Notes: generated by a model from the sequence alone, not told the origin. Shown: positions 9,114 to 17,265, counted from the stretch's first letter. The stretch is 64,000 nt of DNA from Kitasatospora sp. NBC_01266 (GCF_036242395.1 NZ_CP108458.1:5642001-5706000); one strand, 5' to 3'. Program-made: numbers and translations.

Positions 9114-9353
9114 GTGATCGAGGACGCCCTCGATCACCTGGTGAAGGGCATTGTCGAGCACCCCGAGGATGTCCAGGTGCGCTCGCGCAACCTGCGCCGG
9201 GGTAACACCATCGAGGTGCGGGTGCACCCTGATGACCTCGGCAAGGTGATCGGCCGTGGCGGTCGCACCGCGCGTGCGCTGCGCACCGTGGTGGGCGCGC
9301 TCGGCGGTCGCAACGTCCGCGTCGACCTGGTCGATGTGGACAACATCCGCTGA
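9114..9353 (+). CDS. khpA: KhpA-type KH-domain RNA-binding protein
   Basis: 79 aa with a GTG start 2 nt after the rpsP stop. A single type II KH domain is present, with the GxxG loop in VIGRGGRTARALRT and the short DNIR end. KhpA family proteins bind RNA, often as a dimer or with KhpB (Jag), and affect cell division and small RNA function in Firmicutes. The role in streptomycetes is not settled. The rpsP-khpA pair is closed off by the strong hairpin at 9372. Confidence 0.93.
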   Translation: MIEDALDHLVKGIVEHPEDVQVRSRNLRRGNTIEVRVHPDDLGKVIGRGGRTARALRTVVGALGGRNVRVDLVDVDNIR

Positions 9354-9371
9354 CGATCACCGTCGTCTTCT

Positions 9372-9408
9372 GATCCGGCCGGGACGCCTCGCGCGTCCCG
9401 GCCGGATC
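9372..9408 (+). terminator. Strong intrinsic terminator between khpA and rimM
   Basis: A perfect 16-bp inverted repeat (9372-9387 with 9393-9408, core CCGGCCGGGACGC) with a CTCGC loop, followed by TGTCTTTTG. The T-run makes it one of the clearest classical terminators in the window. It separates rpsP-khpA from rimM-trmD. Confidence 0.88.
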
Positions 9409-9462
9409 TGTCTTTTGCGGCAATCCGGCTTCAGGTCGACGCGGCTTCGGGCCGACAACAAC

Positions 9463-9490
9463 TTCAGGCAACACAGCTTTCAGGCAACAC
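9463..9490 (+). repeat. Direct repeat upstream of rimM
   Basis: TTCAGGCAACAC occurs at 9463-9474 and again at 9479-9490, with a 16-nt period. A shorter CTTCAGG lies at about 9429. It sits in the rimM promoter region, between the khpA terminator and the rimM start. Confidence 0.7.
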
Positions 9491-9520
9491 CGTCTCGGTA
9501 CTAGTGCTCAGGAGTGCACC

Positions 9521-10069
9521 GTGCAGCTCGTCGTCGGCCGGATCGGCCGTGCCCACGGCATCAGGGGGGACGTCTTCGTCGAGGTCCGCACCGACGAGCC
9601 GGAGCTGCGGCTCGGACCCGGCGCGGTGCTGCTCACCGACCCCGCCGGCGTCGGCCCGCTGACCATCGAGTCCGGCAAGGTGCACAGCGGCCGGCTGCTG
9701 CTCCACTTCGAGGGCGTCAAGGACCGCACCGCCGCCGAGGCGCTGCGCAACACGATGCTGATCGCCGAGGTGGACCCGGAGGAGCGGCCGGAGGACGAGG
9801 ACGAGTACTACGACCACCAGCTGATCGGCCTGGACGTGGTGCTGCTCGACGGCACCCCGGTCGGCGAGCTCAGCGAGGTGGTCCACCTGCCGTACCAGGA
9901 CCTGCTGACCGTCACCAGGGCCGACGGCACCGAGGTGCTGATCCCGTTCGTCTCGAAGATCGTGCCGACCATCGACCTGGAGAACCAGCGCTGTGTCATC
10001 GACCCGCCGGCCGGGCTGATCGACGAGGCCCAGGCCGAGGTCGACGGCGGGCCGGAGAGCGAGCGATGA
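9521..10069 (+). CDS. rimM: 16S rRNA processing/30S maturation factor RimM
   Basis: 182 aa from GTG 9521, preceded by CAGGAG at 9509. The N-terminal beta-barrel begins VVGRIGRAHGIRGDVFVEVRTD, the family signature. A PRC-barrel follows (YYDHQLIGLDVVLLDGTPVGEL ... LLTVTRADGTEVLIPF). The protein binds uS19 and assists maturation of the 30S head. Its stop overlaps the trmD start by 4 nt (ATGA), so the two are translationally coupled. Confidence 0.96.
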   Translation: MQLVVGRIGRAHGIRGDVFVEVRTDEPELRLGPGAVLLTDPAGVGPLTIESGKVHSGRLLLHFEGVKDRTAAEALRNTMLIAEVDPEERPEDEDEYYDHQLIGLDVVLLDGTPVGELSEVVHLPYQDLLTVTRADGTEVLIPFVSKIVPTIDLENQRCVIDPPAGLIDEAQAEVDGGPESER

Positions 10070-10902
10070 GCGTCCACCAGGGGATGCGGATCGACGTCGT
10101 CACGATCTTCCCCGAGTACCTCGACCCGCTGAACGTCTCGCTGGTCGGCAAGGCCCGGGCGCGCGGCCAGCTCGACGTGCACCTGCACGACCTGCGCTCC
10201 TGGACCCATGACGTGCACCGCACGGTGGACGACACCCCGTACGGCGGCGGCCCCGGCATGGTGATGAAGCCCGAGCCGTGGGGCGAGGCGCTGGACGCGG
10301 TGCTCGCGGCGGGACCCGAGGGGGAGGTGCCGACGCTGGTGGTGCCCACCCCGAGCGGGGTGCCGTTCACCCAGGAGCTGGCCCAGGAACTGGCCGGGCG
10401 GCCCTGGCTGGCCTTCGCGCCCGCCCGGTACGAGGGCATCGACCGCCGGGTGATCGAGGAGGCCGCCACCCGGATGCCGGTGGTCGAGGCCTCGATCGGC
10501 GACTACGTGCTGGCCGGCGGCGAGGTCGCGGTGCTGGTCATGGTCGAGGCGATCGCCCGGCTGCTGCCCGGCGTGCTCGGCAACGCCGAGTCGCACCGGG
10601 ACGACTCCTTCGCTCCCGGCGCGATGGCCGACCTGCTGGAGGGCCCGGTCTACACCAAGCCCGCCGAGTGGCGCGGCCGGGCGGTGCCCGAGGTGCTGCT
10701 CAGCGGCAACCACGGCAAGATCGCCCGCTGGCGGCGCGAGCAGGCCTTCACCCGCACCCTGGCCAACCGGCCCGACCTGGTGGAGCGCTGGCGGTTCGAG
10801 GACTTCGACAAGAAGGAGCGCGAGGCGCTCAGCGTGCTCGGCCTCGGCTGGGACCAGCAGCAGGGCCGATTTCTTCGACCCGCCGAGGCTGTGGAAGAAT
10901 AG
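10066..10902 (+). CDS. trmD: tRNA (guanine37-N1)-methyltransferase
   Basis: 278 aa from ATG 10066, which overlaps the rimM stop. A second ATG at 10084 (MRIDVVTIFPEYLDP) is also plausible and closer to the usual N-terminus. The SPOUT trefoil-knot SAM site is seen in GIDRRVIEEAA and SIGDYVLAGGEVAVLVM. The YGGGPGMVMKPE motif and the C-terminal FSGNHGKIARWRREQ-type sequence (LLSGNHGKIARWRREQAF) are family hallmarks. It methylates G37 next to the anticodon and prevents +1 frameshifting. Confidence 0.96.
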   Translation: MSVHQGMRIDVVTIFPEYLDPLNVSLVGKARARGQLDVHLHDLRSWTHDVHRTVDDTPYGGGPGMVMKPEPWGEALDAVLAAGPEGEVPTLVVPTPSGVPFTQELAQELAGRPWLAFAPARYEGIDRRVIEEAATRMPVVEASIGDYVLAGGEVAVLVMVEAIARLLPGVLGNAESHRDDSFAPGAMADLLEGPVYTKPAEWRGRAVPEVLLSGNHGKIARWRREQAFTRTLANRPDLVERWRFEDFDKKEREALSVLGLGWDQQQGRFLRPAEAVEE

Positions 10903-10922
10903 GCCGCTGTTGTCTGTCGCCG

Positions 10923-10968
10923 GGACCGCTCTTCGCGGTCCGGTGGTCCGGTGCCCCCGCCACGGGGG
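10923..10968 (+). other. Structured leader before rplS
   Basis: Two consecutive hairpins lie in the 152-nt trmD-rplS gap: GGACCGC/GCGGTCC (10923-10929 with 10935-10941) and CCCCCG/CGGGGG (10954-10968). They could be a terminator of trmD, an attenuator or an L19 autoregulatory leader. The sequence alone does not decide. Confidence 0.45.
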
Positions 10969-11054
10969 GATCCCCGCAAGCCGAAGCGACCCGCAACGAA
11001 CCCCATTGTGACGATTTCCGTGGGCGGCCCGTGGCGCCTGCGATGGAGAGCATC

Positions 11055-11405
11055 ATGAGCAACAAGCTCGCTGCTGTCGACGCGGCCTCGCTGCGTACCG
11101 ACATCCCGGCCTTCCGCGCCGGTGACACCCTGAAGGTCCACGTCCGGGTCATCGAGGGCAACCGCTCCCGTATCCAGATCTTCCAGGGCGTCGTGATCCG
11201 CCGCCACGGCGCGGGCATCGGTGAGACCTTCACCGTCCGCAAGGTGAGCTTCAACGTCGGCGTGGAGCGCACCTTCCCGGTGCACACCCCGATCGTCGAG
11301 AAGATCGAGGTCGTCACCCGCGGTGACGTCCGTCGCGCCAAGCTGTACTACCTCCGTGACCTGCGCGGCAAGGCCGCGAAGATCAAGGAGAAGCGCGACC
11401 GCTGA
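11055..11405 (+). CDS. rplS: Ribosomal protein bL19
   Basis: 116 aa from ATG 11055 (MSNKLAAVDAASLRTDIPAF), with GGAG 7 nt upstream. The full bL19 sequence is present, including GDTLKVHVRVIEGNRSRIQ, GVVIRRHGAG and the end LYYLRDLRGKAAKIKEKRD. It sits at the 30S-50S interface of the ribosome. It closes the rpsP-rimM-trmD-rplS cluster, and a small CCCGGG hairpin follows before the signal peptidase block. Confidence 0.97.
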   Translation: MSNKLAAVDAASLRTDIPAFRAGDTLKVHVRVIEGNRSRIQIFQGVVIRRHGAGIGETFTVRKVSFNVGVERTFPVHTPIVEKIEVVTRGDVRRAKLYYLRDLRGKAAKIKEKRDR

Positions 11406-11469
11406 GTCGCTGCCCCGGGCTCGCCCCGGGAGTGCGGCACGCTCAGGGTTGGCCGCTAAGCTCAGCCCG

Positions 11470-12351
11470 ATGAGCACCCATGAACCGATCGCGGACCGCG
11501 ACGGCACCTCTGCACCTGCGGGTGCGGGGGCGCCGTCGCGGTCCGCGGCCGTTTCGGAGCCGGCTGCCGCCGCCGAGGCCGCGGCAACCGGTGGGGACGC
11601 CGCGGCAGCCGGTGGGGAGGCCGCCGAAGATGCCCTCGCGCCGGACGGGACCGAGGAGCAGCAGCCGCCCGGCTGGAGCCTGGGCTACCTGGCCAAGCTC
11701 GGTGCCGTCTGCCTGCTGGTGCTGCTGCTGGTCGTCATCTTTGTCGCACAGCCCTTCGTGGTCCCGTCCGGCTCGATGGAGAACACGCTGCGCCCCGGCG
11801 ACCGGCTGGTGGTGAACAAGCTCGCCTACCAGTTCGGCGGCACCGTCCACCGTGGCGACGTGGTGGTCTTCGACGGCACCGACTCCTTCGTGCCGGGCGG
11901 CGACAACACGATCGATCTCGGCAGCGAACTGCGCAAGCTCGGCACCGCGCTGGGCCTGACCTCGGACGACTCGATCTTCGTCAAGCGGGTGATCGGCGTC
12001 GGCGGCGACCGGGTGACCTACCGGCCCGGCGAGCGGGAGCTGGCCGTCAACGGGGTGCCGCTGGCCGAGTCGGACTACCTGTACCCCGGGGACGCGCCCT
12101 CCACCGTGGGCTTCGACGTCCAGGTGCCAGCCGGCGAGCTCTTCGTGCTGGGCGACCACCGCAGCGCCTCCAGCGACTCCCGGGACCACCTCGGCGATCC
12201 CGGCGGCGGCTTCGTCCCGGTCGGCAAGGTGATCGGCCGGGCCGACTGGGTGGTCTTCCCGGTCGGGCACTGGTCCGCGCTGGACACCCCGGCGGGCTTC
12301 GCGGCGATCGCCGCGGCGGCGAGGGGCGGTGGCCATGGGGAGTCGCGGTAG
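11470..12351 (+). CDS. Type I signal peptidase (first of four)
   Basis: 293 aa. A long acidic Ala/Gly/Glu-rich cytoplasmic N-terminus (~65 residues) precedes one membrane helix (LGAVCLLVLLLVVIFVAQPF). The catalytic serine is in VPSGSMENTL (about S102) and the catalytic lysine in VKRVIGVGGD (about K172), and a GDHRSASSDSRD box follows. This is the Ser/Lys dyad of S26A signal peptidases, which remove signal peptides on the outer face of the membrane. Its end overlaps the start of the next peptidase gene, so the first genes form an operon, as in the S. lividans sipWXYZ cluster. Confidence 0.92.
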   Translation: MSTHEPIADRDGTSAPAGAGAPSRSAAVSEPAAAAEAAATGGDAAAAGGEAAEDALAPDGTEEQQPPGWSLGYLAKLGAVCLLVLLLVVIFVAQPFVVPSGSMENTLRPGDRLVVNKLAYQFGGTVHRGDVVVFDGTDSFVPGGDNTIDLGSELRKLGTALGLTSDDSIFVKRVIGVGGDRVTYRPGERELAVNGVPLAESDYLYPGDAPSTVGFDVQVPAGELFVLGDHRSASSDSRDHLGDPGGGFVPVGKVIGRADWVVFPVGHWSALDTPAGFAAIAAAARGGGHGESR

Positions 12352-13309
12352 GGCGGCGCAGGCCGTGACCGTCGAGGAGCCCGGGATCGTCGAGCCGCCG
12401 GGGGCGCTGGTCGGTGCCCGCGGCCGCGCCCAGCGCCGCCGCACCGCACGGCGGGCGGCCGGCCGGGGCCGGCGCGCCCTGCTGCGCGAGGTGCCGCTGA
12501 TCGCCGTGGTCGCGCTGCTGATCGCGCTGACCCTGAAGACCTTCTTCGTGCAGGTCTTCGTGATCCCCTCCGGCTCGATGGAGCAGACCATCCAGATCGG
12601 CGACCGGGTGCTGGTCGACAAGCTCACGCCCTGGTTCGGCAGCACGCCGCAGCGCGGCGACGTGGTGGTCTTCAAGGACCCGGGCGGCTGGCTGGAGAGC
12701 GCCCCCGCGGACAGCGGCGGACCGGTCGGCCGCGGCTTCAGGGACGCCTTCAGCTTCGTCGGGCTGCTGCCCTCGTCCAACGAGCAGGACCTGATCAAGC
12801 GGGTGATCGGGGTCGGCGGTGACACCGTGGCCTGCTGCGACGCCGGCGGCCGGATCACCGTCAACGGCCGGCCGATCGACGAGCCCTACCTGGCGCCGGG
12901 CAATCCGCCCTCGCGGATGCCGTTCCGTGTCACGGTGCCCCAGGGGCGCCTGTGGGTGATGGGGGACCACCGCGACCTGTCGGCCGACTCGCGCTACCAC
13001 ATGTCCGGGCCCTGGCAGGGCACCGTGCCGCTGTCGAACGTGGTCGGCCGCGCCTTCCTGATCGGCTGGCCGCTGGACCGCGTGCACTGGCTCTCCCGGC
13101 CGACGTACGGCACGCCGGCGGCACTGGGCCCGCCGACTGCCGGACAATCCCCCGGGGTCAGCCCGGATCCCTTGGAACCCTCGCTCGTTATGGGGATGTT
13201 GGGCGTCTCGCCTGCCGTGCTGCGAGGTCGGCGCGGGGCGTTCACCGGCGGCTCACCGGCCGCCAGGCGGCGCTGGCGGGCGGCTCGGCGGTCCGCGGGC
13301 GCGGACTGA
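12335..13309 (+). CDS. Type I signal peptidase (second of four)
   Basis: About 324 aa from ATG 12335 (GTG 12329 is also possible), overlapping the previous gene by 17 nt. A basic Arg-rich N-terminus precedes the membrane helix (EVPLIAVVALLIALTLKTFFV). The catalytic serine lies in IPSGSMEQTIQIGDR (about S81) and the lysine in LIKRVIGVGGD (about K155). A CC pair (VACCDAGG) follows the lysine motif, as in the fourth paralogue. A C-terminal extension of ~60 residues after the last conserved box is rich in Pro and Arg, and may include a second membrane anchor near the end (MGMLGVSPAVL). Confidence 0.9.
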   Translation: MGSRGRAAQAVTVEEPGIVEPPGALVGARGRAQRRRTARRAAGRGRRALLREVPLIAVVALLIALTLKTFFVQVFVIPSGSMEQTIQIGDRVLVDKLTPWFGSTPQRGDVVVFKDPGGWLESAPADSGGPVGRGFRDAFSFVGLLPSSNEQDLIKRVIGVGGDTVACCDAGGRITVNGRPIDEPYLAPGNPPSRMPFRVTVPQGRLWVMGDHRDLSADSRYHMSGPWQGTVPLSNVVGRAFLIGWPLDRVHWLSRPTYGTPAALGPPTAGQSPGVSPDPLEPSLVMGMLGVSPAVLRGRRGAFTGGSPAARRRWRAARRSAGAD

Positions 13310-13550
13310 CGGTTCGCCCGGTCCATCGGGCCGCCGTGTGGGAAGACCCGGGTGGACCACTCGGGGTGATAGAGAAGTGCAGACGTTCCCGGGCTTGTCC
13401 GTGGGAACGGTTCCGAAGGCTGTGCTGGTGTCCGGCCGTCCGACCACGGACGTGCGGACCCGGGTTCACGGTCGGTCACAGGCGTGGTGCCGGCTGTGCG
13501 GCACTGGTGAGCGCGGACGATGGTCGTCCGCACAGCAGGGAGGAGATGTC

Positions 13551-14564
13551 GTGGGGGATCTGGTGATCGGCGCCCGCGGGGCCGGCGAGCCCGAGGGCTC
13601 CGGCGGCCGCACGGCCCAGTCCACCGAATCCGGACAGCCATCCGAGCCCACCGACGGCCATGGCGGCCACGGCGAGGGCGGGTTGCCCGAGGGCGGCGCG
13701 GGCGAGCAGCCGGCGGCCGACCAGCCGCAGCTGCCGGACGTGCCGGAGGACGTGCAGGAGAAGCCCGGCGGCGAGCGCAAGCAGCGTTCGTTCTGGAAGG
13801 AACTGCCGATCCTGATCGGCATCGCGCTGGTCCTGGCGTTGGTCATCAAGACCTTCTTCGTGCAGGCCTTCTCGATCCCCTCGGCGTCGATGGAGCAGAC
13901 CCTCAAAATCGGCGACCGGGTGCTGGTGGACAAGCTGACCCCGTGGTTCGGCGCCAAGCCCGACCGCGGCGACGTGGTGGTCTTCCACGACCCGGGCGGC
14001 TGGCTCGGCGACGGCGAGACCGCCCAGCAGAGCTCCAACCCGGTGGTGCGCGGGATCCAGGACGCGCTCAGCTTCATCGGCCTGATGCCGGCGGCCAACG
14101 AGAAGGACCTGATCAAGCGCGTGATCGGGGTGGCCGGTGACACCGTCGAGTGCCAGGGCAACGGCCCGCTCACGGTCAACGGCGTGGCACTGAACGAGCC
14201 GTACGTCTACACACCCGGGATGACGCCCCCCAACCCCTGCGGCGGCACGCCGTTCGGGCCGGTCAAGGTGCCGCCGAACGCGATCTGGGTGATGGGCGAC
14301 CACCGCAACGACTCGCTGGACTCGCGCTTCCACCAGGACCAGCCGCCGACCAAGACCGAGCCCGGCGGCGGCTTCGTCTCGGTGAACGACGTGGTCGGGC
14401 GGGCCTTCGTGGTGGCCTGGCCGGTGAACAACTGGGCCACCCTGCCGGTGCCGTCCACCTTCAACCAGAAGGGCATCTCGGCCGAGGGCCTGGTGCCGCC
14501 GGCCCTCGGCGTGGTGGGGACGATGCCGGTCGCCCTCTGGCTGCGTCGCAAGCGCCGCAACTAG
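13551..14564 (+). CDS. Type I signal peptidase (third of four)
   Basis: 337 aa from GTG 13551, chosen because AGGGAGGAG lies 6-7 nt upstream. The open frame before it has no ribosome-binding site. An acidic N-terminus of ~80 residues is followed by a membrane helix (LPILIGIALVLALVIKTFFV), then the catalytic serine in IPSASMEQTLKIGDR (about S113; Ala replaces the usual Gly) and the lysine in LIKRVIGVAGD (about K189). A C-terminal hydrophobic helix (PPALGVVGTMPVALWL) ending in RRKRRN suggests a second anchor. A 241-nt gap separates it from the second gene, so it may have its own promoter. Confidence 0.92.
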   Translation: MGDLVIGARGAGEPEGSGGRTAQSTESGQPSEPTDGHGGHGEGGLPEGGAGEQPAADQPQLPDVPEDVQEKPGGERKQRSFWKELPILIGIALVLALVIKTFFVQAFSIPSASMEQTLKIGDRVLVDKLTPWFGAKPDRGDVVVFHDPGGWLGDGETAQQSSNPVVRGIQDALSFIGLMPAANEKDLIKRVIGVAGDTVECQGNGPLTVNGVALNEPYVYTPGMTPPNPCGGTPFGPVKVPPNAIWVMGDHRNDSLDSRFHQDQPPTKTEPGGGFVSVNDVVGRAFVVAWPVNNWATLPVPSTFNQKGISAEGLVPPALGVVGTMPVALWLRRKRRN

Positions 14565-14741
14565 CGGGGCGGCCGGCGCGATCGGCGCCGGGCCCGCAAC
14601 GGCCTTCATCCCTGCTCGGCTCTTGCGCGGGCCGTGGTACCGACGAGTAATCTGCTCGGACGTGCCACGGCCCGCCGCCGTGTCCGGCCCGCCCCCAGCC
14701 TTCGGCCGGGAGGTACCCCCACGCCACCCAGGACGGTCCCG

Positions 14742-15521
14742 ATGAGCAGCCTCGCCGAAGAATCCTCCGGTCCGGGCGCCGCCGCACCCACCGCTCCCGC
14801 CACCCCGGCCCGGCGCCGCCCAGGGGTCGGCGCGGTGCTCCAGGGGGTGGCCCTGGTCCTGGGCCTCGGGCTGCTGCTGGGCGGCTTCGGGATGATCGCG
14901 CTGGACTACCGGCCGTACCAGGTGCCCACCGGCTCGATGTCCCCGACCATCGCGGCCGGTGACACCGTGCTGGCCCGCAAGGTGGACGGCGCCCAGGTCG
15001 GGCGCGGCGACATCGTCGTCTTCCACGACCCGACCTGGGGCAACGCGACCATGGTCAAGCGCGTGGTGGGGGTCGGCGGCGACACGGTGGCCTGCTGCGA
15101 CGCCCAGCACCGGTTCACCGTCAACGGCGTACCGCTCGACGAGCCGTACGTGGCGCCGGGGGGCCCGCCGAGCGCGGCGTTCAGCGCGAAGGTCCCGGCC
15201 GGGCGGCTCTTCCTGCTGGGCGACAACCGCAGCGGCTCGCTGGACTCCCGGGTGCACCTGGACGACCTGGCCGGGACGGTCGCGACCTCGCAGGTGCAGG
15301 CACGGGTGGAGGCGACCATCTGGCCGTTCGGCCACGCCGGTCTGCAGGGGCGTACGGTGGCGTTCGACGCGCTGGGCGGCCCGGTGGCCGCCAAACCCGG
15401 GCCGCTGGTGCCGCTGGCCTGGGCGGCGGTGGCGGGCGCGGTGATCATCGTGCTGACCTCGCTGACCGGTCCGGTGGCGGCGCTGGCCCGCCGGATCCGC
15501 GGGGCGGGGCGCCGGGGGTAG
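14742..15521 (+). CDS. Type I signal peptidase (fourth of four)
   Basis: 259 aa from ATG 14742 with AGGA upstream. An Ala/Pro N-terminus precedes a helix (LQGVALVLGLGLLLGGFGMIA). The catalytic serine is in VPTGSMSPTIAAGD (about S65) and the lysine in VKRVVGVGGD (about K106). A C-terminal hydrophobic segment (VPLAWAAVAGAVIIVLTSL) gives a second membrane helix. The divergent serine box (PTGSM rather than PSGSM) and the longer hydrophobic ends set it apart from the first three. Four paralogues in one block suggest that streptomycetes divide their large set of secreted proteins among several leader peptidases. Confidence 0.9.
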   Translation: MSSLAEESSGPGAAAPTAPATPARRRPGVGAVLQGVALVLGLGLLLGGFGMIALDYRPYQVPTGSMSPTIAAGDTVLARKVDGAQVGRGDIVVFHDPTWGNATMVKRVVGVGGDTVACCDAQHRFTVNGVPLDEPYVAPGGPPSAAFSAKVPAGRLFLLGDNRSGSLDSRVHLDDLAGTVATSQVQARVEATIWPFGHAGLQGRTVAFDALGGPVAAKPGPLVPLAWAAVAGAVIIVLTSLTGPVAALARRIRGAGRRG

Positions 15522-15563
15522 TCGGGTCCGGGGCGCGGCGCGGGGGAGCCCGGTGGGCTCTCG

Positions 15564-15610
15564 GGTGTTCTGGTGTTCTGGTGTTCTGGCGTTCGGGGTG
15601 TTCGGGGTGT
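15564..15610 (+). repeat. Short tandem octamer repeat before the Nudix gene
   Basis: GGTGTTCT is repeated three times (15564-15587), then degenerates into GGCGTTCG and GGGTGTTCG up to 15610. It lies in the 116-nt gap between the fourth signal peptidase gene and the Nudix gene. Confidence 0.8.
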
Positions 15611-15637
15611 GAGGTGGCCGATGGGGCAGGGGTTCGG

Positions 15638-16132
15638 ATGACAGCGCAGGAGCCGGTGCGACGGCGGGAGGCCGCCCGGGTGCTGCTGCTCGATGCGGCG
15701 GACCGGGTATTGCTCTTCCACGGTTTCGATCCCGCCGAACCGGCACGCACCTGGTGGTTCACGCCCGGTGGCGGGCTGGAGCCGGGCGAGGACAGCCGGG
15801 CGGCGGCGCTGCGCGAGCTGGCCGAGGAGACCGGACTGGCCGGGGTGGAACTGGGCCCGGTGGTGGCCGTCGACCTGGCGGAGTTCAGCTACGACGGCGA
15901 GCGCTACCAGCAGCGCCAGTGCTTCCACCTGGCCCGTACGGTCGGGGTCGGACCGGTCGACCTGGACAGCTCCGGCAGCGCGCCGGACGAGCGCGAGCAG
16001 TTGAGCGAGGCGCGCTGGTGGACGGTGGCGGAGCTGCGCCGGACAGCCGATCAGGTCTACCCCGAGCGCCTGGTCGAGCTGCTGGAGCTGCTGCTGCGCG
16101 GGGGAGTGCCCGTCGAGCCGGTCCGCCTCTGA
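15638..16132 (+). CDS. Nudix hydrolase
   Basis: 164 aa from ATG 15638 (MTAQEPVRRREAARVLLLD). The Nudix box is complete: GGGLEPGED followed by REL AEETGL in the G-x5-E-x7-REUxEExGU pattern at about residues 47-69. These enzymes hydrolyse nucleoside diphosphates linked to another moiety using Mg2+, and the residues seen do not define the substrate. It sits between the signal peptidases and the DUF2469 gene, as in other streptomycetes. An in-frame start at 15581 would run through the tandem octamers and is less likely. Confidence 0.85.
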   Translation: MTAQEPVRRREAARVLLLDAADRVLLFHGFDPAEPARTWWFTPGGGLEPGEDSRAAALRELAEETGLAGVELGPVVAVDLAEFSYDGERYQQRQCFHLARTVGVGPVDLDSSGSAPDEREQLSEARWWTVAELRRTADQVYPERLVELLELLLRGGVPVEPVRL

Positions 16133-16189
16133 GTGCGGGTGCGGTGGTCCACAATGGGGAAGGACTCGACGAGCTGAGGGGACGCCTGT

Positions 16190-16516
16190 ATGAGCGCGGA
16201 AGATCTCGAGAAGTATGAGACCGAGATGGAGCTCAAGCTCTACCGGGAGTACAAGGACGTCGTCGGCCTGTTCAAGTACGTGATCGAGACCGAGCGCCGG
16301 TTCTACCTCACCAATGACTACGAGCTGCAGGTGCACTCGGTCCAGGGGGAGGTGTTCTTCGAGGTCTCGATGGCCGACGCCTGGGTCTGGGACATGTACC
16401 GCCCGGCCCGGTTCGTCCGCAAGGTGCGGGTGCTGACCTTCAAGGACGTCAACATCGAGGAGCTCGCGAAGAGCGACCTGGAGCTGCCCTCGGACGAGGC
16501 CGGCTTCGGGAACTGA
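16190..16516 (+). CDS. DUF2469 conserved actinobacterial protein
   Basis: 108 aa from ATG 16190 (MSAEDLEKYETEMELKLYRE). The sequence is almost entirely conserved in actinobacteria, with the central block VIETERRFYLTNDYELQVHS and EVSMADAWVWDMYRPARF. No catalytic motif, membrane helix or signal peptide is visible, and the function is not established. The constant neighbourhood with yraN, comM and dprA in actinobacteria is the main clue to a housekeeping role. Confidence 0.93.
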   Translation: MSAEDLEKYETEMELKLYREYKDVVGLFKYVIETERRFYLTNDYELQVHSVQGEVFFEVSMADAWVWDMYRPARFVRKVRVLTFKDVNIEELAKSDLELPSDEAGFGN

Positions 16517-16577
16517 GTGGGGGAGCAGGGCAGGGGACCAGGGCAGGGGGGCTGGAGCGTGGGGGCTGCGTGCGGGC

Positions 16578-16626
16578 ACTGAGCGCACGACACTGAGCGC
16601 GGGCACTGCGCACAGGAACTGAGCGC
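16578..16626 (+). repeat. Degenerate repeats in the DUF2469-yraN gap
   Basis: ACTGAGCGC occurs three times (16578-16586, 16592-16600, 16618-16626), partly within a larger GGGCACTG-containing unit. The 250-nt gap also begins with G-rich GGGGACCAGGGCAGGGG-type sequence at 16520-16560. No gene is seen in the gap. Confidence 0.6.
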
Positions 16627-16766
16627 ATCATCGGATGAGCTCCTCGCGGCCGCGCCCGACCGGGGGAATGTCGCTGTCCACACCCCCGGGGTTCTCCACA
16701 GCTTGACGACACCCCGTGGCCGAGAAGCCCGCGCGGCGGCAACCTCCGTATCCGGAGGTGATCGCG

Positions 16767-17264
16767 ATGCAGAACGCACACACGGCCCTGGGCCGCTACG
16801 GCGAGGAGGTGGCCGCGCGCCGTCTCACCGAGGACGGCCTGCGGGTCCTGGAGCGCAACTGGCGCTGCCCTGAGGGCGAGCTCGACATCATCCTGCTGGA
16901 CGACGACACGATCGCTGTCTGCGAGGTCAAGACCCGCTCCGAGCACAGCTTCCAGCAGCCCGAGGAGGCCCTCGGCCCGGCCAAGGCCGATCGACTGCGC
17001 CGACTCGCCGAGCGCTGGCTGGTCGAACGGTGGCCGGAGCACTTCGCCCGGTTCACCCGGGCCCTGCCCGCAACGCCATCGATCCCGGCACCGCCGACGG
17101 CCCAGGGGGCGGCCGCCGGGCCGAGCGCCGTGGGCCCGGTCCTGCCGGTGCTGCCGATCGGCGAAGTGCCGCTACCGCCCGGCGGCGTACGGATCGACCT
17201 GGTCTCGGTGGTCAGCCGGGCCCGCGGTGCCGCCCGGATCGAGCACCTGCGGGGGGTGATCTGA
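16767..17264 (+). CDS. yraN: YraN/UPF0102 endonuclease-like protein
   Basis: 165 aa from ATG 16767 (MQNAHTALGRYGEEVAARRL), which has GGAGGTG directly upstream; the GTG at 16716 lacks this. The nuclease-like fold shows E-LDII ... AVCEVKTRS, matching the PD-(D/E)xK arrangement of the family. A Pro/Ala-rich insertion of ~40 residues (around PATPSIPAPPTAQGAAAG) makes it longer than the usual ~120 aa. The end GGVRIDLVSVV is conserved. The role is unknown; neighbours ComM and DprA suggest DNA handling. The next gene starts 1 nt after the stop. Confidence 0.88.
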   Translation: MQNAHTALGRYGEEVAARRLTEDGLRVLERNWRCPEGELDIILLDDDTIAVCEVKTRSEHSFQQPEEALGPAKADRLRRLAERWLVERWPEHFARFTRALPATPSIPAPPTAQGAAAGPSAVGPVLPVLPIGEVPLPPGGVRIDLVSVVSRARGAARIEHLRGVI

Positions 17265-17265
17265 G

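Noticed and set aside
13476..15746. A 756-codon minus-strand open frame
   Set aside because: It is antisense to the signal peptidase genes 3 and 4. The protein is Arg/His/Gly/Pro-rich without any known domain, a usual artefact of very high GC3.
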